DNA of 64,000 nucleotides, from NCBI GenBank assembly GCA_016707425.1, contig JADJHU010000001.1, positions 248,001 through 312,000 on the forward strand, written 5' to 3'. The notes beneath the pieces are model-generated. The model ran no database searches and was not told the origin of the DNA. It saw only the letters and a list, made by a program, of their open reading frames with translations. Shown in pieces: positions 44,916-52,276 of this stretch. The translations under genes were made by a program, and so were the position numbers. The stretch comes from Gammaproteobacteria bacterium. Its GTDB lineage: Bacteria > Pseudomonadota > Gammaproteobacteria > Steroidobacterales > Steroidobacteraceae. Position 1 is the first letter of the stretch, and each line of letters begins with the position of its first letter.

Positions 44916-46607
44916 TCAGGTCGCCGCGGCCGGAGCGGTCTCGCCCGGCACAAGCGGTTCGCCGGCGCCCGCGCGGCCTCGTGCCTCCAGTGAGCGCAGG
45001 AAGCGCGCGACGAAGAAGAGCGTCGTCAGCAGGAGCCCCGAATAACCGACGCTCGCCATCAGGTAGGGAAACCGCATATTGCCCTCCCGGACACTATGCA
45101 GGTTGAAGCTGAGCAGACCCAGCGTGATGATGGCGCCGAAGACCCACATCGCGAGCAGCCAGAGACCTGCCTCCCAGCCGATAAGTCTGCGACCCCAGCC
45201 GCGCAGCGCCACGGGCGCCCGCTCCTCGTCGCCGCGTGCGGGCGCACGCAGGCCAAGCGTGAGCAGGTCGTAGACCAGCAGGCATACGCCGATCGCGAAT
45301 ACCAGCCCGAAGATCGGCACCATGACCTTCGCGAACTGCATCGCCGGTGCCACGTCACCACCGAACCAGTCGAGCCCGAGCGTGCGATACACGAACACCT
45401 GCACCGTACCTCCGATCGCGAAGGCGAAGCCGAGCCCGAGCATGCCGGCGAACACCAGCCAGAATGCCAGTTTTCCGGGTCGCTGGTCGAAGCTCTCGAC
45501 TCCGCGCATGAGCGGCACGGCATAGTAGGCCGCAGCGAGACCAAGCATGCCGAAAGTCCCGAACAGCGCAAGGTGCGCATGGCTCAGCGTCACCCACGTG
45601 CCGTGCGACCACACGTTGGTGAGCGCGAAGGTCATCGTGAACCCGAGGATGCCCGCGCCCACCTGCTCCAGCACGACCGAGCCAAGCAGGAAGGCAAAGG
45701 CCGGCATGTTGCCCACCGGCTTTCCGTCCTGGTGGGCGTCCAGGTAGACGTGCCAGAAGCAGAAGATCAGCGGCAGCGGTTCGAGTGCGCTGAACAGCGA
45801 GCCCCAGAACTGCCAGAACTCCGGCGTGCCGATCCAGAAGTAGTGGTGAGCGTTGCCGATCAGGCCCGAGAGCCACACGAGCGCCACACCCCAGAACACC
45901 GCGTAACCCACCGATTTGATGTCCGCCCTGAACATCAGGACGAGCAGAAAGCCGACCAGCGAGATGTGGATGACCTCCCACACTCCCTCCACCCAGTAGT
46001 GCACGACGTACCAGCGGAAGTACTCCTGCAGGTCCAGCCGCTCCACGAAGAACATGCCGAAGGTCCACACGAACGTCAGGGCCACTACGCCGATGCCGAG
46101 GCCCCAGTGGATCTCGGTCCAGCGGGAGAGCGGCGGAAAGGTCCGCAGCACGACATAGCACAGGATCGCGAAACCGATGAGGATCACCACGTCGACGATG
46201 CGACCTGCTTCGAGGTACTCCAGCCCCTCCTGGAGCATCGGCTCTCCGTGCCACCAGCCGGCGATGCCCTGCTGTGCCAGTGCCTGGGTCGCCACATTCC
46301 AGATGACGATTGCCAGGAGCGCATAGAACAGGAACTTGATGAGTACCGGTGCGGCCAGTTCGCGCCTCGACAGCAGTGGCCCGACGAAGAGAATCGCGCC
46401 GATGAAGCCCGACAGCACCCACAGGATGCCGAGATTGGTGTGCTCGGCGCGCACGACGTTGAAATTCAGGTGACCCGCGAGCAATGTCGGATCGATGTGC
46501 TGCGCTGCCAGCAGCAGGCCGAAGCCCACCTGGAAGAAGAACAGCACCAGCATGAGCATGAAGAAGCGCAGGCTGAGGCGCTGGGTCTGGTATTCGATGC
46601 GGATCAT
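44916..46607 (-). CDS. norB: Nitric oxide reductase large subunit, NorB-like haem-copper oxidase superfamily
   Basis: A 563-residue polytopic membrane protein. All NorB metal ligands are present: His56 (low-spin haem b, RAEHTNLG), His203 and Glu207 (FeB site, HYWVEGVWE), His254 and His255 (NAHHYFWIG), His343 and His345 (SHAHLALFG). The FeB-ligand Glu and absence of the oxidase Tyr-His pair point to NO reduction rather than oxygen. It is about 90 residues longer than standard NorB, with two extra hydrophobic segments at the C-terminus (AGLWLLAMWVFGAIITLGLL and ASVGYSGLLLTTLFFVARF). It overlaps norC by 4 bases. It would reduce NO to N2O using electrons from the two-haem NorC. Which NOR subfamily it belongs to needs a tree. 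Confidence 0.88.
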   Translation of the reverse strand: MIRIEYQTQRLSLRFFMLMLVLFFFQVGFGLLLAAQHIDPTLLAGHLNFNVVRAEHTNLGILWVLSGFIGAILFVGPLLSRRELAAPVLIKFLFYALLAIVIWNVATQALAQQGIAGWWHGEPMLQEGLEYLEAGRIVDVVILIGFAILCYVVLRTFPPLSRWTEIHWGLGIGVVALTFVWTFGMFFVERLDLQEYFRWYVVHYWVEGVWEVIHISLVGFLLVLMFRADIKSVGYAVFWGVALVWLSGLIGNAHHYFWIGTPEFWQFWGSLFSALEPLPLIFCFWHVYLDAHQDGKPVGNMPAFAFLLGSVVLEQVGAGILGFTMTFALTNVWSHGTWVTLSHAHLALFGTFGMLGLAAAYYAVPLMRGVESFDQRPGKLAFWLVFAGMLGLGFAFAIGGTVQVFVYRTLGLDWFGGDVAPAMQFAKVMVPIFGLVFAIGVCLLVYDLLTLGLRAPARGDEERAPVALRGWGRRLIGWEAGLWLLAMWVFGAIITLGLLSFNLHSVREGNMRFPYLMASVGYSGLLLTTLFFVARFLRSLEARGRAGAGEPLVPGETAPAAAT

Positions 46608-47578
46608 GGATGCTCTCCCCCGAGGCTCTGGATGTAGGCCACGATCGCCGCGACCTGATCGGCATCGAGCGTCCCGGCGTATGACGGCATCACGTGCGGT
46701 GCGAAGCCCTGTACGATCTTTGCGTCGGGATCCACGATGGACTCGGTGAGATAGGCATCGTCGACGCGGACCTTCGATCCGTCCGTGAGCTCCACCTCCG
46801 AGCCATAGAGCCCACCCCAGCCGGGACCGACGAGTCGCTCCCTGCCGCTGGCGTGACACGCCGTGCAGCCCGCATCCTGAGCCAGCTGTGCTCCGCGCGC
46901 TGCTGCGGACACGGGCGCAGAAGCCGCAGCCGCGCCGGGGTCCTGCGCAGCGACCGGTATCGTCGGGCGGCTCACCGGCAGCGGTGCTGCCTGCGGAAAG
47001 GTGAGTCCGTCGACCTGGGGTCGCGGCGGCCAGCCCTCGGTGTTCATGGCTGAGGTGTACTTCAGGAAGGCGATCAGCTGACGAACCTCGGTTCGCGAGA
47101 GCGGCAGGTTCGGCATCAGCGTCGAATGAGCGCCGCGTCGCGTGATGCGTTCCGCTGCGGCAGGATACTTTTCGAGATAGGCGTCGATCGCCGCGACGCC
47201 GGCGTCCCCAGCAATCCGCTCATCACGCAGCTGCAGGCTCACCGCGCCTTTCGTGGGCCAGCTGCCCGCAGAGGGCAGGAAGGCCTCGAGCCAGGCCGGA
47301 CCGACCTTGCCATAGAGTCCGGTGAGATCCGGGCCGAGGTAGGCCCCATTGCCGACGATCGTGTGACAGCCCATGCAGTTGTAGGACTGGAACACCCGCT
47401 TGCCCTGAACCGCATCGAAGCCGGCGTAGCTCACGGTTGCAGGTAGCGCCTGGCCGCGGGAGGGAAGAAACGAAGCGGCCGACAGCGCGAGGAAAATGGC
47501 ACCCATCAGGCCGAGCACGATCAGCGCGCGACGGCGCCTGCCGCCTTCTTCGCAGGGTTCCCCCGGCGCGCAGCTCAC
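46604..47578 (-). CDS. norC: NorC-like cytochrome c with an extra C-terminal haem domain
   Basis: A 324-residue protein, about twice the usual NorC length. A single N-terminal anchor (ALIVLGLMGAIFLALSAASF) is followed by a NorC domain with Cys68-Cys71-His72 in SYNCMGCHTIVGNGAYLGPD. A proline/alanine linker (about residues 185-228) joins a second cytochrome c domain with Cys238-Cys241-His242 in AGCTACHASGRERLVGPGWG and a likely axial Met in HVMPSYAG. The start is GTG at 47578, overlapping the upstream stop (GTGA) behind a strong AAGGAGG site. It passes electrons to norB, whose ATG overlaps its stop. The second haem may replace a separate soluble donor. Confidence 0.87.
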   Translation of the reverse strand: MSCAPGEPCEEGGRRRRALIVLGLMGAIFLALSAASFLPSRGQALPATVSYAGFDAVQGKRVFQSYNCMGCHTIVGNGAYLGPDLTGLYGKVGPAWLEAFLPSAGSWPTKGAVSLQLRDERIAGDAGVAAIDAYLEKYPAAAERITRRGAHSTLMPNLPLSRTEVRQLIAFLKYTSAMNTEGWPPRPQVDGLTFPQAAPLPVSRPTIPVAAQDPGAAAASAPVSAAARGAQLAQDAGCTACHASGRERLVGPGWGGLYGSEVELTDGSKVRVDDAYLTESIVDPDAKIVQGFAPHVMPSYAGTLDADQVAAIVAYIQSLGGEHP

Positions 47579-47847
47579 GGCGCCTCCTTCGCAGCTGCGG
47601 CCTTCCGATCCGCGTCCGCCCGCTGCGCGCGCTCGAGTGCATCGTGCTCGAACAGGGTACCCAGCCTGCCGAGAAATGCGTAGAAGACGTACACGGCGAG
47701 CACGAATCCGAGCACGAAATACACGCGCCACATCACGCGGGATTCCGGCCAGTACCCGAAATCGCGCCAGTATGGCCATGACAGCGCCAGGCTCACCGCG
47801 CTGCCCAGGACCGCCAGCCCCATCCGGATTGCACGCTGTGCAGCCAT
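47575..47847 (-). CDS. Small membrane protein at the head of the norCB operon
   Basis: A 90-residue protein with one or two hydrophobic segments (GLAVLGSAVSLALSWPYW and VYFVLGFVLAVYVFYAFLG) and a charged C-terminal tail (FEHDALERAQRADADRKAAA). The ATG at 47847 is preceded by GGAGG. It is translationally coupled to norC through a GTGA overlap. The position suggests an assembly factor or accessory subunit of the reductase, comparable to the small subunits of other haem-copper enzymes. I do not recognise the family. Confidence 0.75.
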   Translation of the reverse strand: MAAQRAIRMGLAVLGSAVSLALSWPYWRDFGYWPESRVMWRVYFVLGFVLAVYVFYAFLGRLGTLFEHDALERAQRADADRKAAAAKEAP

Positions 47848-47884
47848 CTCGCCCTCCTTCTGCGCCGCTCCAAAAGGACAGCCC

Positions 47885-47940
47885 GGCACAAACAAGTATT
47901 TTCGTTGTCTTTTATTCTCCGCCATTTTAAGCAATCTTGT
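47885..47940 (-). promoter_or_regulatory. AT-rich promoter region of the nor operon with NsrR-like half sites
   Basis: This is one of the few AT-rich spacers in the window. AACAAGTATTTT (47891-47902) matches 10 of 12 positions of one arm of the NsrR consensus AAGATGTATTTT; the other arm is poor. A second weak candidate is on the minus strand, AAGATTGCTTAAAATG, at 47923-47938. No TTGAT-N4-ATCAA (FNR/DNR) site was found. Confidence 0.25.
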
Positions 47941-47988
47941 AAATACCACTTTTACCGTGGTCCGCCTTGCCTGCTCAATGGGTGCGCC

Positions 47989-48270
47989 CTACGGCATCCA
48001 GCCGTGACTGCCGGCCACCGCGGCGAGGGTCGTGAGGAGGCTCAACACGACGTGGACGGCATGCAGGACCGCCAAAGCACGCCCCGGATCACGCCGCGCC
48101 CAGACGGGGAAAAAGCGGTGCAGGACGAGCGGCTCACCGACGAAGAGCAGGAGAACAAACACCGCCCGCGCCGGATTGCCGGCAGGGCGATCGTGGTCGC
48201 CATGGAAACGCCGCCGATCCATATGACGATGCCAAGGACGTGCAGCGCACGCCCAGGCCAATTCGATCAT
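47989..48270 (-). CDS. Small multi-pass membrane protein (frame-disrupted, probably missing a middle part)
   Basis: The start MIELAWACA continues best in another frame as LHVLGIVIWIGGVSMATTIALPAIRR, a membrane segment. Near 48185 the sequence returns to the first frame with AVFVLLLFVGEPLVLHRFF and ends VLHAVHVVLSLLTTLAAVAGSHG. Two frame changes in under 100 residues suggest errors or decay. Similar proteins as I recall them are about 150 residues with four membrane segments, so one or two segments may be missing here. Lies between the nor operon and the cupin gene on the same strand. No function assigned. Confidence 0.5.
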   Translation of the reverse strand: MIELAWACAARPWHRHMDRRRFHGDHDRPAGNPARAVFVLLLFVGEPLVLHRFFPVWARRDPGRALAVLHAVHVVLSLLTTLAAVAGSHGWMP

Positions 48271-48300
48271 CGGCGCATCTTCCTCGGTCCCGGCGTGCGC

Positions 48301-48747
48301 TCAGGGTTCGAGCTGCGCGCCCACAGCGGGGCTCAGCCTGCCATCCCGGACCATCACGACCTGCAGGAGCACATCGCCGTGGCGCGCCGCCGCCCAGTGC
48401 TCACCACCCCGGGCGGGCACCACGATCACGCTCCCGGGGCCGAAGCTGCGCTCCTTCGCGGCGTCGACCTCCTTGCCGTCACCCCATGAGAGCGTCCCGG
48501 ACACGACGGTCAGCACGCGCAGACCGCCCTCGGCACCGTGCGGCGGCAGGAACTTCCCGTGGTCGATGCGCAGCAGCACGGTGAGCGGGCGCCCCTCCGC
48601 ATCCACGGCGAGTACGGTCATGCGCGCGGCCTCGTACGCCGCCTGATATTGCAGCCTGCCGAGGTCGAGAAGTGTTGACTCGGCTGCAGCACTGCCCGAG
48701 ACCGGCAGCAACGCGCAGAGTGCAAGCGGCACGATATGACTCTTCAT
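48301..48747 (-). CDS. Exported cupin-domain protein
   Basis: A 148-residue protein with a clear signal peptide (MKSHIVPLALCALLPVSGSA, then AAES). The remainder is a single cupin barrel: HGKFLPPHGAEGGLRVLTVV and FGPGSVIVVPARGGEHWAAA hold the two cupin motifs, with His residues suited to a metal site. The start has an AGGAG ribosome site. It could be a periplasmic metal-dependent enzyme or binding protein. The placement between the nor and cco groups gives no more specific hint. Confidence 0.75.
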   Translation of the reverse strand: MKSHIVPLALCALLPVSGSAAAESTLLDLGRLQYQAAYEAARMTVLAVDAEGRPLTVLLRIDHGKFLPPHGAEGGLRVLTVVSGTLSWGDGKEVDAAKERSFGPGSVIVVPARGGEHWAAARHGDVLLQVVMVRDGRLSPAVGAQLEP

Positions 48748-48809
48748 GAGGATCTCCTGATTCCGGACTCGGGACTGACCTGCGGCCGAAGCACTCTCCT
48801 CGCAGACTC

Positions 48810-49157
48810 TCAGCCGCCTGGCGCCGGGCTGGACTTCTCCATCTGCTCGAGGGCGAGTGCCGAATGAGCGTAGGCGCCTCCCGCCCGCATCTCGGCTGCC
48901 ACCCAGATCGCCTCCATCAGTTCCTTGTGCGTCGCCCCATGACGCAGCGCCGCCTTCGTGTGGCCTTTTATGCAGTAGGGACACTGCGTGACGTGCGCGA
49001 CCGCCACGGCGATGAGCTGCTTGATCTTGACCGGCAAGGCGCCTTCGGCGAAGACGCTCTGGCTGAACGCAAGAAAAGCCGCTTCCGTGTCCGGCGTCAG
49101 CTCACGACGCTTCCTCGCAAACTCCGCCGTGGTGGTGGGGTACATGCCGTCGGCCAT
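48810..49157 (-). CDS. Carboxymuconolactone decarboxylase family / AhpD-like protein
   Basis: A 115-residue CMD-fold protein. The AhpD-type redox motif CPYCIKGH (CxxCxxxH) lies in the middle (HVTQCPYCIKGHTKAALRHG). Proteins of this type are often alkylhydroperoxidases or thiol-dependent redox proteins rather than decarboxylases. The start MADGMYP has a GAGGAG site. It sits 33 bases after the flavoprotein gene; a second, longer CMD protein flanks the other side of the cco operon. Confidence 0.85.
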   Translation of the reverse strand: MADGMYPTTTAEFARKRRELTPDTEAAFLAFSQSVFAEGALPVKIKQLIAVAVAHVTQCPYCIKGHTKAALRHGATHKELMEAIWVAAEMRAGGAYAHSALALEQMEKSSPAPGG

Positions 49158-49190
49158 CGCACTCTCCTCTTGCTGCATCGTAACCGGCGC

Positions 49191-50318
49191 TCAGCGATAC
49201 GTGCCCAGGTAGTGACCTTCGAAGCGCCGCTTGAGCCAGTGCAGGACACGCAGGCGAGGCAGAGTAATACTGCGCGACGCGCTGCGATAGACGAACAGAC
49301 CACTGTCGAGCGTGTCGACGATGCAGGCGAGCTCCGCCTTGAAGCCGTGGCGCGCGGGTTCGCCACGCAGTTCAGCGGCGATGTTCGCCGCAACGGCGCC
49401 CGCCTGCAGGTCAGCCTGGTGCGCCTGCTTTGCCATCCAGTCCGGCCCCGGGAAGCTGCCGCAGTCGCCAGCGACGAATACGCGCTCCAGACCCTGCGCC
49501 CGACAGGTCTCGTCACAGGCGATGAAGCCACCGGGCGAGCGCGGCAGTGCGCTGCCATCCAGCCAGGCGGGACCGGTGAGCCCTGGCATGAAGAGGATCA
49601 CGTCCGCATCGAAGGAACCGCCCTCAGTCAGCACGCGAGTGGCTTCGAACCGCAGCGGCTTCTGACCGAGATGTGTGTCGATACCGCGTCTCGCCATGTG
49701 CGCGAGCAACCTCGACACGGCAGCCGGCCCGAGGCGCTGACCCGGCTCCTTCGACGGATTGAAAAAGATCAGCCTGAAGTGCCCGCGCCGACCCTGCCGG
49801 CGCAGGAGTGTGTCGATACCGAAGAGAAACTCGAACATCGGTCCGCCGCGCACGGCGCCCGGCTCCTTCGGGTTGGAGGCGAAGCCGACCGCGATCGTGC
49901 CACCTTTCATCGTCGCGAGGCGGTCGCGAAGGGTCTCGGCCGCGGCGATCCCCTCACAGGGAATGATCGCGTGCTCGATCCCGGGGAGATTGCGCAGATA
50001 GCGCCCGCCCGTAGCCACGATCAGGTAGTCGTTGCGAAGCTCACCCTGATCCGTGATCACGCGGCGCCCACCATCGAGCACCTGCTGCACGGTGCCCGCC
50101 TGCCAGCGGACTCCCTGCCGGCGAAAGTAGCCCTCCAGAGGGATGCGCAGATCGTCTCCGCTCCTCGCTCCGCACGGCACCCAGATCAGGCTCGGCAGAT
50201 AGACGAGCTGGCTGCGCGGCGAGACGACTGTGATGTCTGCTGCGACACCACGCCTGCGAAGCTCGCGGATCGCCGCGAGTGCGCCGAAGCCGCTGCCGAG
50301 GATGACAATCCTGCTCAT
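49191..50318 (-). CDS. FAD/NAD(P)-dependent oxidoreductase, sulfide:quinone reductase-like
   Basis: A 375-residue flavoprotein of the SQR/NDH-2 group. The FAD-binding Rossmann motif is IVILGSGFGALAAIRELRRR, the second is VATGGRYLRNLPGIEHAI, and the late FAD motif is VFVAGDCGSFPGPD. Cysteines occur in VPCGARS, AIIPCEGIA, CDETCRA and ELACIVDT; SQRs use three conserved Cys, but I cannot match these with certainty. The C-terminal amphipathic end may bind the membrane. It overlaps the small cco-linked gene by 4 bases, so it is cotranscribed with the oxidase and could feed quinones from sulfide, polysulfide or NADH. Confidence 0.8.
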   Translation of the reverse strand: MSRIVILGSGFGALAAIRELRRRGVAADITVVSPRSQLVYLPSLIWVPCGARSGDDLRIPLEGYFRRQGVRWQAGTVQQVLDGGRRVITDQGELRNDYLIVATGGRYLRNLPGIEHAIIPCEGIAAAETLRDRLATMKGGTIAVGFASNPKEPGAVRGGPMFEFLFGIDTLLRRQGRRGHFRLIFFNPSKEPGQRLGPAAVSRLLAHMARRGIDTHLGQKPLRFEATRVLTEGGSFDADVILFMPGLTGPAWLDGSALPRSPGGFIACDETCRAQGLERVFVAGDCGSFPGPDWMAKQAHQADLQAGAVAANIAAELRGEPARHGFKAELACIVDTLDSGLFVYRSASRSITLPRLRVLHWLKRRFEGHYLGTYR

Positions 50319-50524
50319 GGTGGAGCGTCAGGCGGCGAAGCCGGGCGCACCGGCACACCGAACACTTCCCGGCCGGTCGGCAGGCGCGAGTCGTCATGGC
50401 GCGCGCTGACGACGATCAGCCAGAGGCAGCCCGTGATCGACGCCACGAGCACAGCGATACCGAGCCAGACGACCGGCTGCGCGTACCACGCGTCGCCACG
50501 CCGGCGGTCAACGGGTCGCGACAT
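50315..50524 (-). CDS. Short single-pass membrane protein after ccoP
   Basis: A 69-residue protein: a basic N-terminus (MSRPVDRRRGDAWYAQP), one membrane helix (VVWLGIAVLVASITGCLWLIVV), then a short Pro-rich tail ending PASPPDAPP. It overlaps ccoP by 17 bases and the flavoprotein by 4. The layout resembles small cbb3-associated proteins, but I see no match to CcoH, CcoG or CcoS. Function unknown. Confidence 0.65.
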   Translation of the reverse strand: MSRPVDRRRGDAWYAQPVVWLGIAVLVASITGCLWLIVVSARHDDSRLPTGREVFGVPVRPASPPDAPP

Positions 50525-51419
50525 CCCCACGGTGCGACAGGTGATAGACGTACGCGGCCAGCACGTGGATCTCGGCCTCGGAGAGGCGCGGGCTCCAGGC
50601 GGGCATATGCCCTTGTCGCCCCCGATCGATGCTGGCTTCGATCGCAGCCGCGGTGCCGCCATACAGCCAGATGCCATCCGTCAGGTTCGGCGCACCGACT
50701 GCCTGATTGCCCTTGCCGTCCGGTCCATGACAGGCGATGCAGGTGGTCGAGAATGTCGATTCCCCCGCAGCCGCCATCCGCGCGTCGTGCGGCTGCCCGG
50801 AGAGCTTCAGCACGTACTGCGCGACGTTCTTCGCCACATCGGCGCCGAGTGCGGCCCACGGCGGCATGACGCCGGCACGGCCATCGTGGATCGACGTCGC
50901 GATCTGGTCTCCCGTGCCGCCGTAGAGCCAGTCCGCGTCAGTGAGGTTGGGCGCGCCGAGCAGTGGATTGCCGAGAGCGTTGCGACCATGGCAGGCGGCA
51001 CAGTTGTCGATGAACAGCCGTTCACCGAGCTGCCGTGCCTGCGGATCGGCTGCAGCCTGCTCGACGCTCAGGGCCGTCAGGCGCTGGAGGACCCGGTCGA
51101 GCTTGGCATCGTTGACGACAACGGCACGTGCAAGCTCGCTGTGCGACGTCCAGTCCAGGGCGCCCTTGTGGTTGCCGAAGCCCGGGTAGAGCAGCAGGTA
51201 GGCGAATGCGATGACAAACATGGCGAAGGACAGGACGATCCACCAGCCGGGCAGGCGGTGCATGCCCTCGCGCAGTGCACCATGGGCCCATACGTGCCCT
51301 GTGGTGCCATCTGGCAAAGTGGGCACCTTCGCGCGCGGCGCCCAGAGGAACAGAAAGAACGTCACGCCGAGATTGAACACGATCAGGACGATCACCCACC
51401 ACGACCAGCCGGTACTCAT
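50508..51419 (-). CDS. ccoP: cbb3-type cytochrome c oxidase subunit III (CcoP)
   Basis: A 303-residue dihaem cytochrome with two N-terminal membrane helices (SWWVIVLIVFNLGVTFFLFL and LPGWWIVLSFAMFVIAFAYL). CAACH in FIDNCAACHGRNALGNPLLG and CIACH in STTCIACHGPDGKGNQAVGA are the haem sites, each followed by LTDxxWLYGGT, typical of CcoP. It takes electrons from cytochrome c and passes them to CcoO/CcoN. ATGA overlap with ccoQ. Confidence 0.96.
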   Translation of the reverse strand: MSTGWSWWVIVLIVFNLGVTFFLFLWAPRAKVPTLPDGTTGHVWAHGALREGMHRLPGWWIVLSFAMFVIAFAYLLLYPGFGNHKGALDWTSHSELARAVVVNDAKLDRVLQRLTALSVEQAAADPQARQLGERLFIDNCAACHGRNALGNPLLGAPNLTDADWLYGGTGDQIATSIHDGRAGVMPPWAALGADVAKNVAQYVLKLSGQPHDARMAAAGESTFSTTCIACHGPDGKGNQAVGAPNLTDGIWLYGGTAAAIEASIDRGRQGHMPAWSPRLSEAEIHVLAAYVYHLSHRGDVATR

Positions 51420-51610
51420 CGGCGCAGCTCCTTATCCGTGGGCGGAATCGAGTCGTCGGCCGGCGCACGTCCATCCTCCATCGGCAGCCGTGCGAGCCAG
51501 CTGAAGGTGCGCCGGTGGTGCGGGAGCCAGGCCCAGATCCAGATGCCGATGAACGTCGCCATCATGAGGACGATCAGCACCCCGGTGACGTGACCCCAGA
51601 CGGGGCTCAC
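51416..51610 (-). CDS. ccoQ: cbb3-type oxidase subunit CcoQ (FixQ)
   Basis: A 64-residue single-span protein, MSPVWGHVTGVLIVLMMATF then GIWIWAWLPHHRRTFSWLAR, with a charged C-terminal tail. CcoQ stabilises the oxidase complex. The ATG overlaps the ccoO stop, and the stop overlaps the ccoP ATG. Confidence 0.9.
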   Translation of the reverse strand: MSPVWGHVTGVLIVLMMATFIGIWIWAWLPHHRRTFSWLARLPMEDGRAPADDSIPPTDKELRR

Positions 51611-52266
51611 GGCGAGACTCCCGCGGCCGGGGCGCTGGCCGCCGTCGCCGCAGTCTGCGGCTCGTTCGCAATGCCAAGCCCCTGGAGGTAGGCGATCAGT
51701 GCCTCGAGCTCCGTCTTGCCGTCGACCGCAGCCGGCGCGGCGGCGATGTCGGCATCGGAGTACGGATCACCCAGCTGGCGCAGCACGCGCATGCGTGCCG
51801 CAACGTCCCCGCCGTCGAGCTTCTCCTGCGACAGCCACGGATAGGCGGGCATGTTCGACTGTGGCACCACGCTGCGCGGATCCAGCAGATGCGCCCGCTG
51901 CCACTCGTCCGAATACTTGCCACCGATGCGCGCGAGGTCGGGCCCGGTGCGCTTGGAGCCCCACTGGAACGGCCGGTCATATACCGATTCGTCGGCTGCG
52001 GAGAAGTGCCCGTAGCGCTGTGTCTCGAAGCGCAGGGCGCGGATCATCTGGGAGTGGCACAGGTAGCAGCCTTCGCGCACGTAGATGTCATGACCCGCGA
52101 GACGCAGCGGATCGTACGGCCGGATGTTCTCCGGCGGTCTGACCTGGCGCGCTTCCGCAAACAGCGGTGTGATCTCGGCGAGGCCTCCGAGCGACACCAT
52201 GACCGCCGTCAGGATGCCGAGCGTCCACGCGTGCTTCTCGATGAATTCGAAGTGACGATATGCCAT
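51607..52266 (-). CDS. ccoO: cbb3-type cytochrome c oxidase subunit II (CcoO)
   Basis: A 219-residue monohaem cytochrome. One N-terminal helix (WTLGILTAVMVSLGGLAEI), the haem site CYLCH in YVREGCYLCHSQMIRALRFE, and YGHFSAADESVYDRPFQWGS are diagnostic. An axial Met is likely in SNMPAYPWL. Ten bases separate it from ccoN. Confidence 0.97.
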   Translation of the reverse strand: MAYRHFEFIEKHAWTLGILTAVMVSLGGLAEITPLFAEARQVRPPENIRPYDPLRLAGHDIYVREGCYLCHSQMIRALRFETQRYGHFSAADESVYDRPFQWGSKRTGPDLARIGGKYSDEWQRAHLLDPRSVVPQSNMPAYPWLSQEKLDGGDVAARMRVLRQLGDPYSDADIAAAPAAVDGKTELEALIAYLQGLGIANEPQTAATAASAPAAGVSP

Positions 52267-52276
52267 TGCCGTGTCC

